Positions 35,901 to 47,519 of a stretch of DNA of 64,000 nucleotides are shown piece after piece. Each line of letters starts with the position of its first letter. Position 1 is the first letter of the stretch. The notes under the pieces are model-generated. The model ran no database searches and was not told where the DNA came from. It saw only the letters and a list, made by a program, of their open reading frames with translations. Origin of the DNA: Lepidurus packardi (lineage: Eukaryota; Arthropoda; Branchiopoda; Notostraca; Triopsidae). The DNA lies in the NCBI GenBank assembly GCA_023053545.1, contig JAKZAN010000233.1, forward strand, positions 1 to 64,000, written 5' to 3'. Position numbers and translations under genes: made by a program.

Positions 35901-38870
35901 CCCTACTACGATGAGCTACTTTGTTGTTGTTGGAGCCCTTCCTAGAACTCTATTCGACAGCACCTGGGAACTCGTCACAGTCCCAAAGCTTACGTTCGAT
36001 AGAGTCAACGAGAGACTGGATGTTGTTTAGGTCCCTGCTTTTCATGTAGTCAAAGAACCTAGTGAAGTGCCTGGTCCTCTTGTCGTTGGTGCCCGAGTCT
36101 TCGGTAGTATAGTGATATATCTTTCGAACCAACCCAAGAATATCTCGAAGGTTGGCTGCATCCTAATCTAAATCGGTGGTTCCTTCGAATACCCTGAATT
36201 TGTTGACTTGCTTCAGCCGTTCCAGAAGTGTGTGCACCATTTCGTCGACTAACCTCAGTTCCTTTGAAAACTATCTTTGGCTCACGTACATCGTCATCCT
36301 CTTAGTCTCCAGCTTCTGATCGTCGATCCGGTACAGACAATAGTCGATAAGGTGATTTTTCAGGAAGGACTTGCACTCCATAATATCGTTAAGATCGTAT
36401 CCGAAACCCGACAGTTTGTGCCCAAACTCGTCGAGTTTCTCTAGAAATTTATCACGGGAGTACTAGATTGAGGAAGTAGCAGTGATGAGCTTGACAAGTA
36501 TATTTTTTAAGGCCCGGTATCGAGAGTCTATAGTTTCTGGACGAGGCTGATAAACTAGGAACTTTTCCAAGCTGTAGACCTCAGGCAGGAAGTAGATCTT
36601 CTTAGCAAAGCACTCACGCACCAAGTTGTCGTTAGCGTGTTTATAGGTGCTCATGATTTTGCCAATAAAGTCGAAAAGTGGGATTTCTGAGAGCGGCAGC
36701 ATTTCGGAGAGTGGTATCATTTCGGGTCTGGGCGTGTAGAGGTACTGGTAAAGCATGAATTTGCACTTAGGCATCTTCTTCTTGATCAGCTCCATCAGTT
36801 CTGACTTGAGTTTTGCCTCCAGTCGCTCTGACTCCTTAGATTTCTCCGGTTTCAAGTACTCAACCCCGAACCCAAAAATCAGAGTATGCTCATTAGCCTT
36901 GTGCGAGAAATACATCGGTCTCATCTCTTCATTGTCCAGATACTTGATGGGGAAGTTTGCCAATATTCCTCCATCTGTGAACTGATGATCCGTCAAATCG
37001 ATCTCTTTCCTGGTGTGTTCATAGTGAATATGATAACGACCCCACTCGGGCTTCCAGCGCAGAGCCTCAAAGGCAATCGGGAAAGACCCCGAAATCTGCA
37101 CTGCCTTGCACACTGGTATTTAAGGAGTGGTCTTGTGATTGAAGAAGCGGAGAATCTTGGATTCGAGATCTACAGCCGTGCAGGTGAACTCTATTTCATA
37201 AGTCAGATCATAGAACTGCTTCATGTTCAGATTTTCAGCGAGAGTATCTACATGCTCGGAGAGTTTGAAATCGGGTCCGACTTAGATCCTGAGGACTTTG
37301 GAGAAGAGTTCGGGGTTTTAGAAGTATTTCTATTGCAGAAATTTCTTGAGGATTGTTAGGGAGATGTCTCGAATGGCATTGCCAGTCATAAGTTTGGCCT
37401 CCAATAGCCCGTAGTAGTTCATGAATTTTTTACGCTTCTGCACGGTGCGCGACTTGACGTCTCCCAAACAGCCTTTCTCCTCCTCAACATGATCCACCTC
37501 GATGCTGAACATCTCCTTCATGGACTCGTTCTCCCCGCCCATGAACTCCAAAAACTTGTCTACCAACTCATCATCGATCATCTCATTTGCCAAGAGATCG
37601 AACAGTTTATTGTTTAGTATACCGTAGTCGTGGAAGAATCTCCGAATGTTCTGCTTGATTTGTGCATACAGCTGTTTCTTCTCTGGCGTTAACTAATCCA
37701 GGTGCCGGATAGTTTTGTCCAGTGGGATGCGGTCCATAGACTTGCAGATGGTCACGAGCTCGTCACTCGATGCTCCTGCCGAAATGGCTAAGGAGATGAT
37801 AGCGCCTGCAGAGCTACCGATGACGCTCTGAACCTTGGATCTCTTGTGGATATCTTTGAGAGCACTGAAGCTACCAATGTAGGCAACTCCTTTGGCACCT
37901 CCTCCTTGGAAGGCAAGATGAAAATGGGGTTCTGAAATGGAGAATTCGGGTGAATAGTGGGGATTGGATACCTTGCCTGTACTTTCTACACCGCTGATCT
38001 TCGGGTTCGATATAACAGTATTCGAACTAATTGCTGGCGAGGGTCATGACGCCACTGCGCAGGAACTTCTACTTACTCGACTCCTTAAACACCTTTTCGA
38101 AGAACTCGTTACAGTCCAGGATGTCGATTATAATCTCCTAGCCGTCTGACGACTTCGACAGATTCACCAGCACCTCATTTTCGTAGCCCAGAGGCCCTTC
38201 TTCAGTTTGCAGGAAGTACTGGATAGAGGAACTAGATTTATCTTTAGAGTACTCAAAAAAATACAAGTTAATCCTTTAGAATCTGTCCATTCTGTTCTTT
38301 TTCGCAGTCACACAGTAGCAGGGTATGCTGTCTGTTTCACTCGCTACTGTCGTCTGTTCGGCTATATGTACTTTAGGATGCTCAGAGAAGCCAGTCTCTG
38401 GGGGAGAAAAGGTCGGTTGAGGAGAAAAGGAGTGTTTTGGGATGGAAACATTTTTGAGTGTTGTGATTTTGAGATCGTAGTCAAGACTGAGCCAGCTGGG
38501 CAGGGAGAAAGAGGTGTAAAGTGCTTCGAAATCCTTTTTTATGTTGCTAAAGTCCTTGCCGCGGGTGAGGACAATAGTGAAAACCTTTTTGGTTAAGGGC
38601 TCCAGGGGATAAAGGTTCCGGAAGGGAAATCTAAAGAAGTTCTATATATAACCTATTATTGGGCAAGAACTCCTAAAAACTGTATTCGAGATGGACACCC
38701 AGTTACCTTTGGAACTCTCTTGTCCTAGTAATCGATAAATAAACTCCAATCGTTTTTTCCGATGCTGATCCTGCCAATCCACCCACACTTTATCTTTTAG
38801 TTTAAGTGCCTCCAGGCCAGTTTGTTATCACAAACCTTTATTATTCTAGGGTTTGCATGCTGCCTGCCAT
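32926..38870 (-). CDS. Tandem patatin-like phospholipase with a degenerate second domain
   Basis: A 1,960-residue protein from three exons (introns of 22 nt near the N-terminus and 40 nt before the first patatin domain; the total is an exact codon multiple). The first patatin domain has all marks of an active lipid hydrolase: HLAFQGGGAKGVAYIG (oxyanion hole), GSSAG with the nucleophile codon at 37810-37812, and FTDGGILANFPI with the catalytic Asp at 36973-36975. About 600 residues later a second copy aligns in the same order (HLVFQGRGVTV; ITCTSIHSYLGF; PMFISANMLASFPLELL) but lacks all three signatures. The last 150 residues hold many CxxC pairs (CTKC, CLKC, CDLC, CQFC), probably zinc ribbons. 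More than 5 kb of the last exon is one open frame. Confidence 0.88.
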
Positions 38871-38918
38871 TCACATCATTACATCATCACATCATTCCAT
38901 CATCTGTACTCTATCCCC

Positions 38919-39372
38919 TCAGCCCTAGCCGATCTCGCGTTCTATGGCCTCCAGGTGTTCCCGAATCCCTTTCAACTTGTTTTGGTATGCTATCTTTTAT
39001 TTGGTTAGTATTTCGAGCTGCTGCTGTATCCGCATATTCTCTCCCTTTTGATGGTTCAAGTGCCGTCGCCTATGTCAGTTAATATACCACCCTCAATTAA
39101 GGTTTCATTACAGTTATTCATGGATCCTCTCGATTTCGTTGACTACGGTTTTCTTGATGTCCACATTCTTTGCCTCGAATACACCCTCGAAAGCTTATTT
39201 CCCACTTTTAAGGTTTGATGCTTATCTGCGGTAGATATCGATGTTTTTGGATATGGTATTCAGGAGTTTCTGGGATTGATTATGTATGAATTGATACCTC
39301 GAGGTTGGCGAGTCTGAGCTTGAGAGAAATGGGTTGCTGGTTATTCAGGGAGGCGGATGAGAGGGTATCCAT
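38919..39372 (-). CDS. Small coiled-coil protein, 127 residues
   Basis: Three exons joined over introns at 39270-39297 (28 nt) and 39070-39111 (42 nt). The protein opens MDTLSSASLNNQQPISLKLR and is helical almost throughout (LEKLLNTISKNIDIYRREAS; NMRIQQQLEILTKEKIAY; LKGIREHLEAIEREIG). Size and composition resemble small dynein, dynactin or kinetochore helical subunits, but no family is firm. Its stop lies about 50 bases from the start of the patatin gene on the same strand. Confidence 0.65.
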
Positions 39373-39679
39373 AAAGGTGACCCTGGGTGGTTACTATTTG
39401 CGGAAGGTGCCTGTGAGGGTGGTATTCATGCAACAGAAGCTCAGGGATACCTTACTAAACGAACTGATTTTTATTAGTTACATAAAATCCGGCAACGCTT
39501 TATCCAATAGGATTGGCTGGACTCTATCCTTAACGCTCCCTCCGCCTGTCACTAGATTTATAATTTAATTTTTAAATCGTCCTGATCCCATGAAACAAAT
39601 CCTCAAGACTTCTTCACCTAGCCATCACCAAACATAGGATCTTGCCCAGTCCATTGTAATTTTCCCTCTCTCATCCACA
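39373..39679. other. Divergent intergenic region
   Basis: About 300 bases between a minus-strand and a plus-strand gene. No supported frame, RNA gene or repeat was seen. Confidence 0.45.
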
Positions 39680-40499
39680 ATGTTTGTGCGTGATTGTTTG
39701 CAGCTATCTGTTGTTCTCAGAGTGACAACCGTCGAGGTTCTTGATCAGAAAGCTCGGAAGCTTTGGATAATGCTGGGCAAATACCTTTCTCAACTCCCAG
39801 ACCACACGAGATCCAAGGAAAACAAACTGACTGTCACACATCAAAGCAAAAACATAACGACTTACCCCCATAAGTAGTTATATCTACCTTATCTTTAGGC
39901 TGAAAAAAGAAACCCATTCGATAATCAACTTCCTAGAGCCTGAAGCAGTTCCTGCCCCCAACAGAAAGAACAACAAGCTCAAGACACAACAAAGCATCAA
40001 CAATAGTCTTTGCACCCTCGTTGATATATCCCATTAATTCAAAAGGCAAGCACCCACCGATAACCAGAGGAGATCAAAGCATAGAGGACTAGGAAGTCCG
40101 TAACATTCAGTACATTCGCCCCTCAAGGTTTTAGCAGACGGCAAGGTGCTCCTGCAGAAGAAACTTATGTTTGTGAATAACTTGATAAGCGAGCAAAGGA
40201 TTAAGCTGCTCTAGTCAAGTTTTAATAAGTCCAAATCCCCGGAGAGGGAACGAAGTCCAGAGTAACACAGGCCATCAATGTAGATCCGCTCGCTGAAATC
40301 CCCACAATACAGTACCCTCAAACGATATGGAAGCTATAAGAATGTGAAACCTTCCATTTATTCGCTTTACTAGAGGGAACAAGAAGGAAATGAGGAGAGT
40401 ATCTCTGGAAAGGAGGCCTCCCGAGTACAGTCCTGCTGGAAACAGTAGACAGACTTATAGTTTTCTTTTCAAAGAGACAGTAACTGGTGCGACAGATGA
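39680..40499 (+). CDS. Small basic protein, unknown, 264 residues
   Basis: Two exons joined over a 25-nt intron (39874-39898); the coding total is an exact codon multiple. Exon 1 gives MFVRDCLQLSVVLRVTTVEV and a helical, basic stretch. Exon 2 is Ser/Lys/Arg-rich with VLADGKVLLQKKLMFVNN and LKRYGSYKNVKPSIYSLY. No family was recognised. Confidence is moderate because composition is biased and the intron is inferred from frame only. Confidence 0.48.
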
Positions 40500-40870
40500 C
40501 CACCATTTAGACAGCCAAGAAGAACCACATTCTCTTTGTTGAGTGAAGCAACTTTTTATCGAATTGATATTGATTCCAATGCTTGAAGTGTTTCAGATAA
40601 TGATAACCTCAACCCAGGCCATGATTTTAAATGTTTTGATATGCGATTAGCGGCGAAGCAGTCCCCACATTAACCTCTGATAGTGTTATGAAGTTCATTC
40701 ATCGCCTCTTGATTTTGTGAGCCTAATTTAGGATTGGAAAGCCTTCGCAATTCTGCATAAGTCATCTTAAGAATTATGATCTTCATGAAACAGAGGACTG
40801 AGGAATATGTATTCTGTTAATTTCGGGTTGCACTTTCGATAATTCAAGCCTATTCTGCAGATTTCTAAGT
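40500..40870. other. Intergenic region
   Basis: About 370 AT-leaning bases between two plus-strand genes. Nothing recognisable was seen. Confidence 0.45.
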
Positions 40871-41476
40871 ATGCTGCTTCCTCTGTCTTTCCTCGGCAGC
40901 TTCCTCGTGCTCGCGCAGAGTGCCTGTCTCAGCTATTACCAAGGATCCACCTACTTCAATGACTCTCAGATCCTCCAAAACTCCTATTGTGGTATCGTCT
41001 AAAGTCATTCATCCCTTTACCTTCCGTAGCCTAAATAATCACCTGGCCTATTTCCGACAACACTATCCAAAACTATCAAACCTACGATAACAAGGCTCAA
41101 ACTCTGTATCAGAGCCTTCTCGCAAAGTACAAGGGCAAAGGCGACTCTATCGATGTGGACTGTTTGGGCATTGCACGCTTCACTTTCTGTGCCTACGCAT
41201 TTCCTACGTGCACACCCAATGATCCCCTTACTCACGTCCCTTCCAACGATACCGCTGACAAGCAGTAGAACCCATTTTTAATGATTATTTTTGTTTATTC
41301 TGATTAGGATAATGTGCTCGTGGCTTTGCAACCTGTGGAGTGTGAGGTGCCCGTCGCAGAGTGAGTTCTACGATAAAATGTGTTCCGCAAGCGCAGAGGG
41401 CGTGTGCTCCTCGACAGGATGGGTGCGAAGTTCCTGGCTTCTACTAATATTGATCCTAATTATATGCTGCATCTGA
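40871..41476 (+). CDS. Frizzled-like Cys-rich domain protein with C-terminal membrane tail
   Basis: A 174-residue secretory protein from three exons (introns 40992-41029, 38 nt, and 41265-41307, 43 nt). Signal peptide MLLPLSFLGSFLVLAQSAC. The ectodomain follows the Frizzled CRD order of cysteines: an early C near IITWPISDNTI, then DCLGIARFTFCAYAFPTC, then MCSWLCNLWSVRC and a late KMC...GVC. The end, SSWLLLILILIICCI, is a membrane span or GPI-type signal with almost no cytoplasmic tail. In animals such domains bind Wnt lipids; in protists related domains occur without Wnt, so the ligand is unknown. Confidence 0.65.
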
Positions 41477-41572
41477 GTCCCTTGGTAATCAATTCTATTC
41501 CACTTCGTACGAACCTCATAGCGATATACTACAATAACTAAACAGATATCATCATCAATAATACATAGCGAG

Positions 41573-43220
41573 ATGCTGCATTCCCTCGAGAAGGACTACA
41601 AACTCGGTAAATATACACTCAAGGAGTTCTTGGGAATTGGGGCATAGGGTGCTGTCTGGAAAGCCTAGTCCTAACATGACTACCCCCTTAAATCCTATGC
41701 CCTCAAAGTCTGCAGCGGAAAAAATGGGGATGATCTCTATAAGGAGCAATGCAGAATCATGATGTCAGTCAAAGGACAGCCTCACATCCTCCAGATCTAG
41801 GAGCATTTCGAAGGTAACAAGCTAGTATCATAATCTTCCTCCAGTCAACGGATTCTGTGTTATCGTCACGGAGTTCTGCAATCACACTGACCTCAAGGCT
41901 TACCAAAAGGAGAAAAAAGGCGGGTTCACAGAGGCAGAAGCATACGAGGTTCTTAGACAGATCATGATAGGTCTCTCGAACCTGCACCAGAAAAACATCA
42001 TCCACAGAGACCTGAAGAAATAGAACATCCTTGTGCTTGAAGTCGACGGAAAAGTAGAATATAAAATTGCTGATTTCGGCGTCAGCAAGGTTATCAACGA
42101 AAAAGAGATCTTAAATAGCTTCGTGGGCACATATGAATACATGGCTATAGAAATCATGACTAACGATTCCTACGACAATAGAGTAGACCTGTGGTCCCTC
42201 GCAGTCATTTTCTACTCGCTCCGCTACAATTAAATGCCTTTCGAAGGCAAGCATCATATGCTGGCTGATGTCAAGAAGAAGATCAGCAATGGCTTCAAAG
42301 TGCCCGTCCGCCTAAATCCTACCGAGACGGAGACTAAGATCTTCGCTAATATATTTACTGACCAAAACAAAAGATGGAACTTCCAAAGACTCGTCGACGA
42401 GGTAGACATCCGCTAAAAAATGGTACCCCGAAACAGCATTGCGGAGACCCAACTCATAGCAAATATCCAGAAGTCATACTTATTGCCTAAGGGCAGTACA
42501 GCGTTTTCTAAGAAGGAGCAACTTATACAGATGTTCGACTTGGGGGTGCGTTTCGAGTTATCCAAGTTGGATCTGGCTCTGGAGGTCAGAGCCTTTCTTA
42601 AGAGTGAGTACGAGGGGAAGCAGCCACAGGAGGAGTACATTAAACTGACCTAAATCGTATTCTACGATCTGTTTTAGAAGTTTCAGCAGAACCTGAGATC
42701 GGTTTAAGGCAATCCGATTCAGCAACTGCTGGGCTTCGGCTTCGTTAAAAAGAAATTCTAAGACATGAAGTCTTCAGAGGGAACTTCCAACAATTCACTT
42801 TTTGAGTCTAATATCGAGGGTTTGATTCGCACAGAGGAACAGCAAGTGCGTGATCACTTTAGGCGTAGGTTCAGTGGTCAGTTCTAGAAATACAAATACT
42901 CAGGCATCCCCTATCGTTTCCCCGAAGACCGGAAACCCGAAACTGTGTAGCTGCTGGTGAAGCATATCCAGACTCATCTAGGCAATGCTAAGCCCAAATC
43001 GCGAGAAATCATCAATCTTTTGACCCTCACTGAGGTGCTGCGGAGGCTGGCGAACCTTGATATTTCAGGCTTTTAAAGGTACTTCGGTTACTACATGCAG
43101 TGGCAGCAGTACCGGTACGGAAGGTGGGAGTAGAACTTCTACCGGCTGACGGAGTGGTTGAAGAAGGAGCCCCTGTAGATTCTGGCCAGCTTCCTCAGGC
43201 TAATGAGAGACCCCAGATGA
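41573..43220 (+). CDS. Serine/threonine protein kinase with long C-terminal region
   Basis: A 538-residue protein with one 31-nt intron in the kinase domain. Kinase motifs: glycine loop LGIGAEGAVWKA, lysine YALKVCSG, catalytic loop HRDLKKEN, DFGVSK, and GTYEYMAIEIM where the usual APE reads AIE. The phosphate-loop Glu, the Glu of LKKEN and others are coded by TAG. The overall look recalls ULK/NEK-like ciliate kinases. About 280 residues after the kinase domain are helical and Gln-rich, with no domain recognised; they may fold or bind a partner. Confidence 0.82.
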
Positions 43221-43300
43221 TCATGATTCTAACTGTCAGCATAATTACCATTTATTTAATCTTCCCACAAACTATATTTTTAAAAGCTGAATCCACTTCG

Positions 43301-44635
43301 ATGGAACCCATAGAAACTCTTCACCGCGTGCAAACTCTCAACAACCACATCAAACACTCTCTTCTTTCCTTTAGAACTCCCAAGGCCTCGTCCCACTCTC
43401 TAAATACTTACCTCAGCAAGGCTCTCGATCAAATATAGACCTTACAAGACTCATCTCCTCCCTCCAACCACACGGAGGTCAAGAAGGCCAAATCCCTCCT
43501 CCATCTCCTCCTTACCGAAAGCTCGAAACAATAAACAATGCAACAACAAAACATACATGGTAAGAGTCCCAGCGAATAAAAGAGCATTCCTCAGGTGTAC
43601 GCGCAAAGTAGTCCGAATTAGAAAATGTACACTCCCGCATCCCCTCGGGATTGGAAATACTCTCCCCGTCCCTAGGCCTAATAGAACGGTGAGATAGTTA
43701 GTCGCAACCAGGAAGTCTATAAGCTGAAGTATCGGAAACTCAAATACGAGTTCTCTCGGCTGTTGAGCATCGCACAGAAAATGGAAAACGAAAATCGACT
43801 ACTTTCAGAATAATTCACGAATCTAACATCCAAGTATGAGGTTTTGGCCCAAAGGAGCAGCCGATTAGAACAGGAGCTGGAGACGATCATGTTGTCGAAC
43901 AAACAGATAGCAAGTGCTCTGGATGCCAAGGAAATGGCTCTGCAAGAACTACAGAAGCTGTATAAAGCAGCGATAACCACAGACACGATGGGGACTATCA
44001 AGACGGGGAACAAAGTCATGTAAACACAAAGGGCATCCCACGAAAAACTGGTCGAGCAGTTGAAACTAGCATTCGAAGATGAGATATCAAAGCTGAATCT
44101 GAAGTTGGAGAAGAAAAAGATGAAGAACCACAAGTTGGAGAGAGAGATAGAAAGGCTGAAGGAACAAGTTGCGGCAACGCTGGAAAGTAGCAGCGGAGAC
44201 CGTCAAAGACTGCAGAATTTAGAAAAGGATGCGAGAGAGGCGACCTCACTGGCCCATAAAAGAGAAGATGAGGTCTAGAGCCTGAAGAAGGAGTTAGGAA
44301 ATCTCAAAAGATCAGTGGAGACTTTGAGAGTGTAAAATAGTACATTGCTGTAGAAACTGGATAAAGAGAGAAGAACAACTCTAGGGTTGGAAAAGGAGCT
44401 AATGGCGTCCAGGAGAGACAAATAGCAGTTATTCGTCGATCTAGAGCACAAGAAATCCATGCTCTCTTCTTTGGATGAGATCTTGCGAGCAAACGAGGCT
44501 CTCAAGACAGAAAATGCTCAGATGAAGGAGTGTTCGGGACACAAGACGAGGCTGGACAAGGAGAGCACAAAGATTAGAGTGATCGGGGAAATCCAGGACA
44601 TGATCAAAGCACATAAAATACACATGAAGGGTTGA
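43301..44635 (+). CDS. Long coiled-coil protein, 444 residues
   Basis: A single exon from ATG to TGA. After a polar N-terminus, residues from about 140 onward form nearly continuous heptads (YKLKYRKLKYEFSRLL; LEQELETIMLSNKQI; LEREIERLKEQVAATLE; LKKELGNLKRSVETLR). No enzymatic motif. The length and heptads suggest a basal-body, ciliary or cortical filament protein, by composition only. Confidence 0.75.
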
Positions 44636-44963
44636 AGACTGTTGGTTATTTATGTGCAGTTCTCCTGATCTACGCCTTACAGTATCAATAGGGATGGGAA
44701 TATTTTTGCTATCATTTGTTCTTAAGACATCTGAACTAGAAGGTCAGCTAAAAGGCAGACAGACTGATTAACGAACAGAGAAGATGGATGAGTTAGGCTT
44801 TTTATGTACGAGATCTATCGAAAAATATGCAGGGTGGGCTTAATTCTGGGGTGTTGATTGCGTCATCAGTTTCAGGGACCCAATTAGAAATTATATTTTT
44901 TCGGGTTTTCCTATAATCAGCTTGATACATTCGAAAATCATAGATAGGCTACACTTATCTCTT
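44636..44963. other. Intergenic region
   Basis: About 330 bases between two plus-strand genes. Nothing recognisable was seen. Confidence 0.45.
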
Positions 44964-46082
44964 ATGCAGTTCCTTACAAAACTACGTTTCGCCAAAAGTG
45001 CTGCCCAAGAGCTCGTCTCGAAGCATACTCCCTCGAAGAGCGAAGGCGTCATCGTCGACTACTTCCCCAACTTCGCAAAGGTCACACTCACCAACCCCAA
45101 ACACCACAACTGTATGAACTTGGAGTTTATAAAAGACTTCCTTGCCGAACTCCCAAAAATTGATAAGACCAAGTGCTTCTGGATATAGGGAGCAGGCAAC
45201 AAGGCTTTCACCGTGGGTGGTGACATCAAGGCCTTGTATCAAAGTAGGAAGAACAACCCTACATTACTTTCAGACTTCTTCCGCTACGAGAACACTCTAA
45301 ACTACAAGCTGAGCAAAATGCACTCCAAGCAAGTCTGTCATTGGAATGGATATGTGATGGGTTCGGGAACAGGAATGTCAATGTTCACGCCCTACCGCAT
45401 AGCCACAGAAAAAACTCTCCTCGCGATGCCTGAAGCTAGAATAGGTTTTTTCACGGATGTGGGAGGCAGTTTCTTTCTTTCACGTATGCGAAACCATCTC
45501 GGGTATTATCTGGGGCTGACCGGTTTCAAGCTTGAGGGTGAACAAGTCTACCATGCAGGACTTGCTAACTACTATATTTCCAGCTCGGATATTCCTTAAG
45601 TCTACTAGGCTATCAAGTATGAGGTTCCTCACTCGTTGTAAACCTAGGAAGCTATCGAGATGATCCTGAACCGGTACAACAAAGCACCCAAAACGAGGAG
45701 TTTTGAAAATGAGGAGGATATCCGGTTTATTTTCAACAGCCATAGTCTAGAGGAAGTGTTCCAGAAACTCCAACAGAACAAGACGCCCTTCTATAAAAAG
45801 GTCAAGGAGGCTATTGAATCACAGTGTCCTCTTTCAGTAGCAGTGATATTCAGGACCCTACGCCAGTCACGCTATGGTAACACAAGGGAAAACTACATCA
45901 TGGACTATGCCCTGACCCAGAGATTCATGAGAACTCCCGACTTCTTTGAAGGTGTGCGCTGTGCGCTAACCGATAAAGGCGATACTCCGCAGTGGACTCA
46001 CAAGCACTGGTCCGAAGTAACTGAAGAGGAGCTCAAGTAGATGTTTGAGCCTCTTCCTGCTGATTAAGAGCTCAAACTTTGA
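44964..46082 (+). CDS. HIBCH: 3-hydroxyisobutyryl-CoA hydrolase, mitochondrial
   Basis: Enzyme of valine breakdown, cleaving 3-hydroxyisobutyryl-CoA in the mitochondrial matrix; 372 residues, the usual length, in one exon. The N-terminus MQFLTKLRFAKSA is a likely presequence. Crotonase-fold motifs in order: VTLTNPKHHNCMN; GAGNKAFTVGGDIKAL (oxyanion region); VCHWNGYVMGSGTGM; and MPEARIGFFTDVGGSFFLSR with the catalytic acid region typical of HIBCH. The C-terminal part (RTLRQSRYGNTRENYIMDY; FFEGVRCALTDKGDTPQW) matches the hydrolase-specific tail and separates it from enoyl-CoA hydratases. Several conserved acidic positions are coded by TAA/TAG. Confidence 0.9.
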
Positions 46083-46263
46083 TAAGGGTGTTTAAAAACT
46101 GTTCATAATTTTTTATTTAGCGTATGATTGTGTATGGACTATTAGAGTTGTCAACGCCTAGAAAATGTGAATTTAGGCGAGGTAATGCCTGTGCCTGGGA
46201 GCCAGAGCTGATCTAAATAAATCAGAATTATCAAAACACTTAAACACCCAGTCCATTCTCAGC

Positions 46264-46684
46264 ATGTTCTGCAAAACCAAATACTAGGCCTTGTTTATCC
46301 AGAAAGACTTCGTAGAGGACCAGTTTATTCTGGAGAAGGCTGTCCTGGAAGCAATCGTCAGGCACTGCGCCAAACATAATCACGTCGCAGCCTACGAAAA
46401 CTGTGCTGATACTTTCCAGAAGCACCGCTATACCTATCGGGACTTCGTTCAGCAGTTTACGGACGCTAGATACAAAGTAATCCACATACACATCTAATGG
46501 TCAGAAACTCGAAGACTCCCTCGAGAAAGCATGCTTCCATCACTCTAATCGCCAAGAGTTGGAACTCTGTCTCGACCGTAAGCAATCTGAGTTCTGTGAC
46601 CAAAACCTGCAAAAGGACCGAGCTTTCATCCAGGACCTGCGCAATGCCAGTATTGAAAGCATCATCGAGCATGAAAAGCCTTGA
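46264..46684 (+). CDS. Small Cys-containing protein, 130 residues
   Basis: Two exons over a 28-nt intron (46477-46504). Cysteines are paired at regular distance: CAKHNHVAAYENC in exon 1, and CFHHSNRQELELC followed by C in exon 2. The spacing recalls but does not match twin CX9C mitochondrial intermembrane-space proteins. The rest is helical and charged. No family was firmly recognised. Confidence 0.62.
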
Positions 46685-46867
46685 GTAAAAACAGCGATGG
46701 ATCTCAACTTGTAAATAGATGGCGTGGGCGTTCAACATGCCGACCATAAATCTTAGAAACTCTATACTTTGTCAAAGATGCGGGAGTATTTTATTAAGGA
46801 AACACGATTATAGGGTAGTAGTGATCATAAGAGGGAAGTAGGAATAGTGGGATGGAGTAAGTCGCTT

Positions 46868-47089
46868 TCATCTGATGGTCAGGGGTTTGTACGGTTCGTC
46901 GTCGAAGGTGAGTTTCCTTCTTACCTCATTGAGCAGTGGCGCGGGGATTTGCTTGTGCGGTTTCTTCTTGACGATGCCGTGGTCTAGGAAGGGCTCTGCG
47001 GTCTCGACTGGCATTCTTCGCTTCTTTTCTGGAGTACGAAAAGAGGAGCTGTTTGGATTGGTGCTATCTTTACTATGGATGGTATTCAT
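46868..47089 (-). CDS. Small basic protein, 73 residues
   Basis: ATG-to-TGA frame on the minus strand. The sequence looks protein-like rather than random (TPEKKRRMPVETAEPFLD; LLNEVRRKLTFDDEPYKPL). It is rich in Lys, Pro and Arg, like a small nuclear or cytoskeletal regulator. Its ATG shares the tetramer CATG with the ATG of the divergent plus-strand gene, so one of the two starts may lie elsewhere (next Met near 47014). Confidence 0.5.
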   Translation of the reverse strand: MNTIHSKDSTNPNSSSFRTPEKKRRMPVETAEPFLDHGIVKKKPHKQIPAPLLNEVRRKLTFDDEPYKPLTIR

Positions 47090-47407
47090 GAGTTGGGATG
47101 AGGCGTATGTACTGAGACAGCAAAGCAGTGTGTATTTATATTTTTATTATTATTTATTATTGTAACACTCGTTCTATATCCCTCAGACTCCCGTCAATTT
47201 GGGCGCACCAATTAGCATAATCTGCTGCAACTCCCAAGTGGCACCAGGCTGCACGGGCGACCATGGTTCATTCATCCCCACATCCAGCAGGACTTGGAGT
47301 GGGCCAACGCCGGGATCAAGAGCATTGTTGACTCATTTATTGGGAGGGAGGTCAGAAAGGAGTCTGGGGCGAGTCTAGAATAATCCAAGGTCGAAATCCC
47401 TCTCTGA
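47088..47407 (+). CDS. Small protein, 86 residues
   Basis: Two exons over a 59-nt AT-rich intron (47128-47186). Exon 1 gives MSWDEAYVLRQQS; exon 2 continues FGRTNEHNLL, RPWFIHPHIQQDLEWANAG and IKSIVDSFIGREVRKESG before TGA. The frame closes exactly after splicing. The size suggests an accessory subunit of a mitochondrial or membrane complex, but no family is claimed. It sits just upstream of the GRP94 gene. Confidence 0.5.
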
Positions 47408-47519
47408 TTTATGCGATTGAATCGTTGCTTTATTTGTAAGAGGATCTTTGTATAATCATTAAGTACTTCATACGTGTGAAAGGCACAGATATTTATCTTT
47501 GAACTGACTCCCCAGCACG

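Noticed and set aside
43100-43438. Plus-strand frame of 112 codons starting near 43100
   Set aside because: It straddles the end of the kinase gene and the start of the coiled-coil gene in a frame used by neither.
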